The notes beneath the pieces were generated by a model, which was given only the letters and a program-made list of their open reading frames with translations, was not told the DNA's origin and searched no databases. From Lachnospiraceae bacterium UBA7026 (GTDB lineage Bacteria > Bacillota > Clostridia > Lachnospirales > Lachnospiraceae), in contig DLBH01000032.1 in the NCBI GenBank assembly GCA_002494165.1, positions 1-7,410 on the forward strand: a stretch of 7,410 bases of DNA. The letters run 5' to 3'. A program made the position numbers and the translations under genes. Positions 1-6,454 of this stretch are shown here, piece by piece (position 1 is the stretch's first letter; the number at the start of each line of letters is the position of its first letter).

Positions 1-17
1 GCAACTTTTACTGCCAT
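1..17 (-). CDS. 5' end of a leftward gene, possibly glyceraldehyde-3-phosphate dehydrogenase (gap)
   Basis: Only the first five full codons and part of the sixth lie in the window. They read M-A-V-K-V-(A). A perfect AGGAGG (bases 25-30 on this strand) lies 7 bases before the ATG, so a real start is very likely. MAVKVA is how type I GAPDH commonly begins in Clostridia (family knowledge: MAVKVAINGFGRIG). GAPDH would catalyse the NAD-dependent oxidative phosphorylation of glyceraldehyde-3-phosphate in glycolysis. Six residues cannot prove identity, and other proteins start with MAVKV. The gene lies downstream of the three-gene transporter operon on the same strand, but 278 bases away and with its own promoter, so it is probably a separate unit. 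Confidence 0.5.
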
Positions 18-39
18 GTTAATTCCTCCTAAGTATAAG

Positions 40-66
40 ATTATAAATTAGTATGTTTTATGCCAA
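40..66 (-). promoter_or_regulatory. Candidate sigma-A promoter for the leftward gene at 1-17
   Basis: On the minus strand a perfect TATAAT (45 to 40) is preceded, with a short 15-base spacer, by TTGGCA (66 to 61). Transcription would start near base 33, giving a very short leader before the AGGAGG. The rest of the 18-295 gap is AT-rich. It holds a 7-bp inverted repeat TTTACAT / ATGTAAA (156-162 and 188-194) and two copies of TGTCACA (131-137, 197-203). I see no convincing terminator for the operon that ends at 296. Confidence 0.4.
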
Positions 67-295
67 CAGGTCACATATTCAGCCAATTTATGCAAAATGC
101 AAAAAGAAATGCTAAAATGCCGATTACGAATGTCACAATTGCCCATCTTTAAAAATTTACATCTTGTAAGACATTTCCAACTGAACAATGTAAACCTGTC
201 ACACTCGTAAATATTTTACCGAATTTCCTCTTTTATTTCAAGTAGTATTTTGAATTTAATACCCTTTTTGCAAAACTTTAACCAGAGCCGCCTGA

Positions 296-1717
296 TCACT
301 GTCTTTTCCGCCTGATCACAAGGACAATACCCGCTCCCAGGAGGACGGCAGGCAGAAGGACTACAAGGACCGCCAGGATCATTTTCTGGTCAAAGGCCGG
401 CACCAGGCCGATGTCCCGGGCAAGCTCCTTGCCAGGTACGGTAAGACTTCCCTCCCTGTGGCTTAAGTACTCAAGACCATTGACTACGAAGTCCAGGTTG
501 GCTCCGCCGGAAGCCCGGTTGACACTTTCCTCGAGCATATTGGCGCAGCCGGTCACAATTAACCGTCCCCCGGTCTGGTCCTTCACGCCCAGCGACAGGG
601 CAAAGGGACCGCCTATGTCATTCTTCTCCTTGTCAGTATTACTACTTTCCAGGTCTACCTTGGCATAGGCTTCCCTGCTGGAAGCCAGGTAGAGAATCAA
701 CTTATAGTCCTGGCCGGCTGTGGTTCCTTCCTCTTCCAAAACTGTAGTGATGCCCCTGGCCGCAGGCAGGATAATCCGGTTCCCGTTTTTTTTCAGGCCT
801 GCAGTGATTTCTGTGTCCTGGATATCAGGAATCAGGTAAATCTCATACCTGGAAAAATAATCCGGGTTCTTCTCAACAACCACACCTTTTTGCATCTTAA
901 GCCCATAAAGGGCCAGCAACCTGTCCATGGATGCCTGTTTTTCTATGGACGGGTCCAGGAAAAGATAAATCTTCCCACCCTTGTCCATATAGTTTTTAAT
1001 CTTCCTTAATCCCAAACCGTCCAGGTCCCTGACCGGTCCGTTTATAACCAGGACTGAGCAGTCTTCAGGCACCTGGGTCTGGTCAGACAGATCCAGAAAA
1101 GCTACCTGATAGTTCTTCTCTTCCAGAACATTGGTCAGAATGCTGCCCGGCTCTCTCTCTCCCTGTCCCTGAAGGAAGTAAATTACCGCCTTTTCCGGGG
1201 ACATGACTTGACGCAGAGCCTCGGTGACCAGCCGTTCCAGTATCAGCTCACTGGCTTCGTAACTGTGGCTGTCACTGTAATCGTAGGTCACATAGTCAGC
1301 GGAAGAGATAAACTGGGACAGTTCCCCGCTGACAAGGAGGATACTGTCCTTTTCTATATTGGTCTCCATAACCCCGTGGTCCTTTGTAATCTGATCCCAG
1401 CGATCCCGGGGACAGTAGGAAAGACTGACATGGTCAGAAGCTGCTTCATATTCCCCAAAAATCTTGCAGTAAACCGGATCACACTCCTGCTTTGTTCCCA
1501 TAACGTAAATAGTCACATCCCTGTCAATCCCGGCCAGCAGATCCCGGCTGGTTTTTGAAAGGGTATATATCTGGTCTTCCGACAGGTCCACCGAGTAATC
1601 CAGACTACTGAAATAGATATTGGCAGCGATAACCAGGCAGATGACCAGGAGCAGGGTAGAAGCCAGGATCAGCTTCTTTTTTCTTCTTGTCTGAGTTGTA
1701 TTGTCATTGTTAGCCAT
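296..1717 (-). CDS. GldG-like membrane-anchored auxiliary protein of an ABC transporter
   Basis: The 473-aa protein probably works with the ATPase and permease encoded just upstream. A basic N-terminus (RRKKK, residues 11-15) precedes a membrane segment at about 16-36. A large domain follows, presumably extracytoplasmic: YSVDLSEDQIYTLS (41-54) matches the usual GldG opening, FLQGQGE (181-187) resembles the family GHGE-type motif, and GGRLIVTG lies at 383-390. A second membrane segment at about 446-468 ends in a basic RRKRQ tail. The start is the ATG at 1717. A GTG two codons earlier is in frame but abuts the Shine-Dalgarno sequence. In Bacteroidetes the GldA/F/G complex is linked to gliding; in Firmicutes the substrate is unknown. 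The gene lies 9 bases after the permease gene. A 12-bp direct repeat overlaps its last codons. Confidence 0.82.
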   Translation of the reverse strand: MANNDNTTQTRRKKKLILASTLLLVICLVIAANIYFSSLDYSVDLSEDQIYTLSKTSRDLLAGIDRDVTIYVMGTKQECDPVYCKIFGEYEAASDHVSLSYCPRDRWDQITKDHGVMETNIEKDSILLVSGELSQFISSADYVTYDYSDSHSYEASELILERLVTEALRQVMSPEKAVIYFLQGQGEREPGSILTNVLEEKNYQVAFLDLSDQTQVPEDCSVLVINGPVRDLDGLGLRKIKNYMDKGGKIYLFLDPSIEKQASMDRLLALYGLKMQKGVVVEKNPDYFSRYEIYLIPDIQDTEITAGLKKNGNRIILPAARGITTVLEEEGTTAGQDYKLILYLASSREAYAKVDLESSNTDKEKNDIGGPFALSLGVKDQTGGRLIVTGCANMLEESVNRASGGANLDFVVNGLEYLSHREGSLTVPGKELARDIGLVPAFDQKMILAVLVVLLPAVLLGAGIVLVIRRKRQ

Positions 1718-1722
1718 GGACA

Positions 1723-1728
1723 CCTCCT
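1723..1728 (-). promoter_or_regulatory. Ribosome-binding site that sets the GldG-like start
   Basis: AGGAGG on the minus strand lies 5 bases before the ATG at 1717. An upstream in-frame GTG (1723-1721) shares its first G with the last base of this motif and so cannot be initiated from it. The TAG stop of the permease gene (1729-1727) is embedded in the same TAGGAGG, so the end of one gene and the start signal of the next are one element. Confidence 0.85.
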
Positions 1729-2593
1729 AAAACCACCGGCGGCTCTCAGTTTCCCACACGGTCATATAAAGAAACAAGGCCGCCATGGAAAGGAAAAAGA
1801 AAGCAGATGAAACATTAAAGCTGCCCTGGCAGAATTCCTGGAACCTTTCTGATAAAGAACACCAGGAAATTATTTTTGCCAGTCCCTGGTCAAACCATTC
1901 CGGAAACTGCAGATAAGCTGCCAGAAGACCTCCTGCCCCCAGGGCTATGGTCGCTGCAGCTGCCCGGCCACTGCCCGTAACCAAGTATATCCAGGTTGCG
2001 GCAGCCCCGATCAGGACCCCTACAAAAATACAGGCATAGCGCCCTCTCTCCGGCAGAACCTCATAAAGATTGGGGAGGAGCATCAGCAGCAGGATAATGC
2101 TGAAGGTCAATGTCCCTGCCGCCATGGAATTGGTCATACAGGAAGAGATAAAAGTTCCTATGGCCAGCAGGCATAAGCCCAGTAAGAAAAAACCGGCAAT
2201 GCCGGCCAGGGTCCCCGGCCAGTTAACCTGAACATAGGCAGACAGGATCCCAGCCTCCGCCAGGCATACCAGCATGGCTCCGGCCAGCAGGCTGGCAGCC
2301 GCCAGATATTTACCCAGAACCACTGAACGGACAGAGATGGGGGCAGTCAGCAGCAGCTGGTCTGTCTTCTGTTCCCTCTCCCAGGCAAGCAGCCGCATGG
2401 TCAGCATGGGAACCAGCACAATGTATACAAAACTGATATTGGCCAGGACATACCTGGCATAGTCCCCGTAGCCCTTGTTGAGGCAGATCACGGAAAAATA
2501 GATTCCGGAAGCAGCCAGGAAAAGAGCAAAAAACAGATAGGCTGTCAGAGAATGAAAATACGATTTCATCTCTTTTTGGTAGATCAGGATCAC
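1727..2593 (-). CDS. ABC-2-type transporter permease (GldF-like)
   Basis: The 288-aa integral membrane protein should form the channel part of the transporter. The short cytoplasmic N-terminus IYQKEMKSYFHSLTAYLF (4-21) fits the family pattern of a KE..SYF.S..AY motif running into the first membrane helix. The hallmark PMLTMRLLAWEREQKTDQLL (62-81) precedes TAPIS. Roughly seven to eight hydrophobic segments follow (about 16-38, 50-66, 98-120, 128-150, 157-175, 186-205, 210-228, 262-281). The C-terminus is the basic ESRRWF. The start is a GTG whose first four bases (GTGA) overlap the ATPase stop. AGGAGG at 2609-2604 lies 10 bases upstream. A later ATG (codon 9) would remove the conserved N-terminus and lacks a good ribosome-binding site. 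Confidence 0.88.
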   Translation of the reverse strand: MILIYQKEMKSYFHSLTAYLFFALFLAASGIYFSVICLNKGYGDYARYVLANISFVYIVLVPMLTMRLLAWEREQKTDQLLLTAPISVRSVVLGKYLAAASLLAGAMLVCLAEAGILSAYVQVNWPGTLAGIAGFFLLGLCLLAIGTFISSCMTNSMAAGTLTFSIILLLMLLPNLYEVLPERGRYACIFVGVLIGAAATWIYLVTGSGRAAAATIALGAGGLLAAYLQFPEWFDQGLAKIISWCSLSERFQEFCQGSFNVSSAFFFLSMAALFLYMTVWETESRRWF

Positions 2594-3927
2594 TCTTCTT
2601 TCCCCTCCTCCCTCTTCTGGTTATATTCATTAATCAGACGGACAAAAACATCTTCCAGGGACATCTCCGCTTCTTCCATATGTATGATGGGCATCTTTTT
2701 CCTGGCCAGCAGGTAAAAAAGCTGGTCCCTGGACTGGTCCCCATCCTTGAGCTTAAGACTGAGCCTTAGTTCCCTGGTGGTCCCAGCTGTCACCGGATCC
2801 GTCTTGTCTTGTTTCTTTCCTTTTTTCTTCTTCTTTTTCTTCTGATTATGGGACAGGGACTCTTCCTTACCGGAATCTTCCCCGCTTTTCTTTTCCTGGG
2901 TTTTGGCCTCTGGCTCCTTCTTTTCCTCTGCCCTGGCCTCTGGCTCCTTCTTTTCCTCTGTCCTGGCCTCTGGCTCTTTCTTTTCCTTAGTCTCGGCTTC
3001 AGGCTCCTTCTTTTCCTCTGTCCTGGCCTCTGGCTCTTTCTTTTCCTTAGTCTCGGCTTCAGGCTCCTTCTTTTCCTCGTCCCTGGCCTCAGACTTCTTC
3101 TTTTCCCCGGCCCTGGTCTCAGACTTCTTCTTTTCCCCGGCCCTGGCCTCTGGCTCCGGGATAAATGTAAATTCCTCCACGAAACCGGCCTCCTCCAGAA
3201 GCCTGCTAAGAGCCTCCGGCTCTCCCTTTACAGTAAGGAGAATCCGTCCCTGGTCCCCATAGCTCCTGGCCAGGTGGGCCGGCCTGTCATCGAGGGCAAT
3301 CTCCCCGTCAACCATGATGATGACCTTATCACAGACAGCCTGGAGCTCAGAGAGGAGATGTGAGCTTAGTATAATCGTGTGGTCGCCGCCCAGCTTCCGG
3401 ATCAGTTCTCTTATCTCAATAATCTGTCCCGGGTCCAGACCTCCCGCCGGTTCATCCAGGATCAGGACCGGGGGATCACCGATCAGGGCCTGGGCCAGGC
3501 CCACCCTCTGCCGGAAACCCTTGGACAGATTGCCGATTAGTCTCTGGGTCACCCCGGCTATACCGGTCTTCTCCGCCAGCTCATCTATGGCTTTCTTTCT
3601 GTCATCCTTGTCCTTAATCCCCTTTAACCTCCCTATAAAATCCAGATATTCTTCCACAGTCATATCATCATAGAGAGGCGGTGTCTCCGGAAGATAACCG
3701 ATCTGACTCCTTCCCTCCAACGGAGAGGTCATGATGTCATAACCCTGAATCCATACTTCCCCCTCCGTCGGAGACAGAAATCCGGCAAGAATATTCATTG
3801 TTGTGGATTTACCGGCTCCATTGGGTCCTAAGAGGCCGGCAATCTGTCCGTCCTCTACCCGGAAGCTGATGCTTTTAAGCACCTGCCGGTTTCCGTAGTA
3901 TTTCACTACATCCTTTATCTCGATCAT
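2590..3927 (-). CDS. ABC transporter ATP-binding protein (GldA-like) with Glu/Lys repeat insertion
   Basis: The 445-aa ATPase should power the permease encoded next. The nucleotide-binding domain (about 1-215) is complete: Walker A GPNGAGKST (34-42), the Q-loop region GYLPETPPLYDDMT (77-90, with Glu where Gln is usual, as is common in this subfamily), signature LSKGFRQRVG (134-143), Walker B VLILDEP (154-160), D-loop GLDP and switch His190. The C-terminal domain begins at about 228 and resumes at about 384-440 (LRLSLKLKDG, then MSLEDVFVRLI). Between them lie nine 10-residue repeats (258-347) and K7 (363-369). Relatives are usually near 310 aa, so about 120 residues are extra. The start is the ATG at 3927, with GGAGG 5 bases upstream; an in-frame TTG at 3939 overlaps that site and is rejected. 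This is the first gene of the operon and overlaps the permease by GTGA. Confidence 0.9.
   Translation of the reverse strand: MIEIKDVVKYYGNRQVLKSISFRVEDGQIAGLLGPNGAGKSTTMNILAGFLSPTEGEVWIQGYDIMTSPLEGRSQIGYLPETPPLYDDMTVEEYLDFIGRLKGIKDKDDRKKAIDELAEKTGIAGVTQRLIGNLSKGFRQRVGLAQALIGDPPVLILDEPAGGLDPGQIIEIRELIRKLGGDHTIILSSHLLSELQAVCDKVIIMVDGEIALDDRPAHLARSYGDQGRILLTVKGEPEALSRLLEEAGFVEEFTFIPEPEARAGEKKKSETRAGEKKKSEARDEEKKEPEAETKEKKEPEARTEEKKEPEAETKEKKEPEARTEEKKEPEARAEEKKEPEAKTQEKKSGEDSGKEESLSHNQKKKKKKKGKKQDKTDPVTAGTTRELRLSLKLKDGDQSRDQLFYLLARKKMPIIHMEEAEMSLEDVFVRLINEYNQKREEGKEE
2887..3156 (-). repeat. 30-bp coding tandem repeat (nine 10-aa units) in the ATPase gene
   Basis: The protein repeats a unit of the form EAxxxEKKEP nine times (variants EARTEEKKEP, EAETKEKKEP, EARAEEKKEP and, nearest the N-terminal side, ETRAGEKKKS). 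Each unit is exactly 30 bases, so gain or loss of units keeps the frame. Bases 2942-3000 and 3002-3060 are identical, which indicates a recent duplication of a two-unit block. The predicted linker is highly charged and either helical or disordered. Confidence 0.93.
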
Positions 3928-3932
3928 AACAT

Positions 3933-3937
3933 CCTCC
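3933..3937 (-). promoter_or_regulatory. Ribosome-binding site of the ABC ATPase
   Basis: GGAGG on the minus strand lies 5 bases before the ATG at 3927. It overlaps the only upstream in-frame alternative (TTG at 3939-3937), so it fixes the start. Confidence 0.8.
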
Positions 3938-4049
3938 AAATCACATGGTCCCTGTCACAGACCGGACAACCCATTTATTTACCCTGGCAATAATCCAGCC
4001 TGTCTATCATTCATATAATTAATTCTCCATCCGGATAACCAGCCTTATT

Positions 4050-4063
4050 ATTGGTCGACCAAT
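4050..4063. promoter_or_regulatory. Perfect 14-bp palindrome, candidate operator
   Basis: ATTGGTCGACCAAT is a perfect inverted repeat. A TTA/TAA pair just outside it (4045-4047, 4066-4068) also matches. The half-site ATTGGT/ACCAAT resembles sites of FadR-type GntR regulators such as PdhR, but the gap here is 2 bases rather than their usual 3. On the plus strand a perfect TATAAT follows (4069-4074); on the minus strand TATATT overlaps that site and its start point would fall in the palindrome. The regulator and the controlled gene are unknown. Confidence 0.45.
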
Positions 4064-4194
4064 CTTAATATAATGAAAGTAAAAAAACTGAAACTTGTTT
4101 TATGTCAGTCACCCATCCCCCGGGAAATGCCAGGCGTGAGTATCATCTTACCATTTTTCTAAAAAATAATCCAGTAGCCTGATAATCAGATCCG

Positions 4195-4212
4195 TTACTG
4201 TTTTAACAGTAA
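4195..4212. promoter_or_regulatory. Perfect 18-bp dyad, candidate operator
   Basis: TTACTGTTTTAACAGTAA has 8-base arms around a central TT. The loop is too short for a stable RNA hairpin without opening base pairs, and no T-run follows, so a protein-binding site is more likely than a terminator. On the minus strand a TTGACG lies just upstream (4222 to 4217), but no good -10 follows it. Confidence 0.4.
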
Positions 4213-4396
4213 GTTTCGTCAATAGCTGGCCAGACATGATTTTCCCAACTGCAGAACAGGTCCCTTTTCCTTCACTTTACAAGCTTGATTTTTGAATTTT
4301 TTCAGATGTTTTTATTCACTTTTTTATCAAAATATGAAGTTATGAATCAGGTTTATCTCATATTTTTTTATTTTTTCCTTAAAAAACCAGCCATAA

Positions 4397-4426
4397 TTGA
4401 CATTTTTGAATTATTTTCAATACAAA
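4397..4426 (+). promoter_or_regulatory. Candidate upstream promoter for gdhA
   Basis: A perfect TTGACA (4397-4402) is followed after 18 bases by TACAAA (4421-4426, 4 of 6 consensus bases). It would give a leader of about 150 bases for gdhA. It is weaker than the second promoter because of its -10 box. Confidence 0.35.
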
Positions 4427-4450
4427 ATGTAATTTATGATGCATTTCCTG

Positions 4451-4479
4451 TTGATTCATCCTTCATATTGTAGTATAAT
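4451..4479 (+). promoter_or_regulatory. Probable main promoter of gdhA
   Basis: TTGATT (4451-4456), exactly 17 bases, then TATAAT (4474-4479) form a good sigma-A promoter. Transcription would start near 4486 and give a leader of about 97 bases. Another TATAAT at 4505-4510 has no matching -35 box. Confidence 0.65.
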
Positions 4480-4514
4480 AACTCTCGGAAATTGTTTGAG
4501 GGAATATAATTATT

Positions 4515-4534
4515 TATGATACATATTTATCATA
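4515..4534 (+). other. Hairpin in the gdhA leader
   Basis: TATGATA and TATCATA form a 7-bp stem around a 6-base loop. Flanking GGGAA (4500-4504) and TTCCC (4539-4543) can close a longer imperfect stem. The stem is nearly all A-U inside, has no T-run after it and matches no riboswitch class I know. It could stabilise the mRNA or be incidental. Confidence 0.35.
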
Positions 4535-4555
4535 TATTTTCCCGATAATCTATGA

Positions 4556-5917
<1,362 letters not shown>

Positions 5918-5970
5918 TCCCTTACCCAATTTTGTTTCCAAAATCCTTTATTAATATACCACATTTAGGG

Positions 5971-6002
5971 CGCCCCTCTTTTCAGAGGGGCGTTCTTTTT
6001 TT
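5971..6002 (+). terminator. Intrinsic terminator of gdhA
   Basis: CGCCCCTCT and AGAGGGGCG form a perfect 9-bp GC-rich stem with loop TTTC, followed by TTCTTTTTTT. It lies 53 bases after the gdhA stop. A weaker AU hairpin (ATTTTG/CAAAAT, 5929-5944) precedes it. Confidence 0.93.
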
Positions 6003-6035
6003 GGGGACGTGCTCATTTTCTTACTCCTCTTCTAT

Positions 6036-6198
6036 GGACCGATCTCTTCTTGTGCCCTTTTTATGTGGACCGATTCCTTTCCGTATCCTTTTTATGTGGA
6101 CCGATCCCTTTCCGTATCCTTTTTATATGGACTGATCCCTTTCCGTGTCTTTTTTATGTGGACCGATCCCTTTCCGTGTCTTTTTTATGTGGACCGAT
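6036..6198. repeat. 31-bp tandem repeat array
   Basis: The core GGACCGAT starts at 6036, 6067, 6098, 6160 and 6191, and GGACTGAT at 6129: a strict 31-base period. Units 6129-6159 and 6160-6190 differ at one base; outer copies are more diverged. A degenerate copy may start at 6005, and the last copy decays after about 6198. The plus strand is pyrimidine-rich. There are no spacers, so this is not a CRISPR array. Because 31 is not a multiple of 3, each frame reads a rotating phase, which argues against coding. It lies between the gdhA terminator and a leftward terminator. Confidence 0.92.
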
Positions 6199-6247
6199 TT
6201 CTATCCAAACTCTTTTATTTATTCAATTCAAAACGAAAACCTATATT

Positions 6248-6272
6248 AAAAAAGAACAGGCCAGGCCTGTTC
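6248..6272 (-). terminator. Leftward intrinsic terminator without a visible gene
   Basis: GAACAGGCC (6254-6262) and GGCCTGTTC (6264-6272) form a perfect 9-bp inverted repeat around a single central base. On the minus strand the stem is followed directly by TTTTTT (6253 to 6248). On the plus strand no T-run follows, so its direction is leftward. No leftward gene ends before it in this window; a rightward transposase lies there instead. Confidence 0.75.
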
Positions 6273-6417
6273 CCATTAAATCTTATTATTATAAATTATC
6301 GTATACAATACTATGATATACAAATCATTATAATCAAATCTTTATGATGTTGGGGTCAAAAGCCCTGCCAATAGTACCTTGAAAAATTCATATAAAACCC
6401 TATTTCTACCTCTTATC

Positions 6418-6426
6418 TGATATAAT
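6418..6426 (+). promoter_or_regulatory. Extended -10 promoter of the transposase
   Basis: TGATATAAT fits an extended -10 (TGnTATAAT). No good -35 lies at 16-18 bases; TTGAAA at 6379 is too far away. Transcription would start near 6433, about 22 bases before the transposase ATG. Confidence 0.5.
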
Positions 6427-6454
6427 AGAATCATCAGGAAAGGTGGTAGAAATT

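Noticed and set aside
1721..1723. GTG as the start of the GldG-like protein
   Set aside because: It overlaps the Shine-Dalgarno sequence itself; the ATG at 1717 has correct spacing.
2821..2841. Possible programmed frameshift at the A-rich polylysine codons
   Set aside because: The run AAAAAAG is not in the A_AAA_AAG register for the ATPase frame, and the frame continues into a conserved C-terminal domain.
2809..3363. Long rightward open frames opposite the ATPase repeats (Leu/Phe-rich and Ser/Phe-rich)
   Set aside because: They are antisense shadows of the Glu/Lys repeats. They have no ribosome-binding sites and are explained by the 30-bp period.
4148..4237. 29-aa leftward frame starting MSGQLLTKLTVK, with an amphipathic look
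   Set aside because: It has only a weak GGGA upstream, no clear promoter, and contains the perfect dyad. It is too short to support without conservation data.
4285..4473. 62-codon rightward frame rich in Phe and Ile
   Set aside because: It is AT-rich intergenic DNA with no ribosome-binding site, and it overlaps the candidate gdhA promoters.
6036..6198. CRISPR array
   Set aside because: The 31-base units are contiguous, with no unique spacers, and no cas genes are present.
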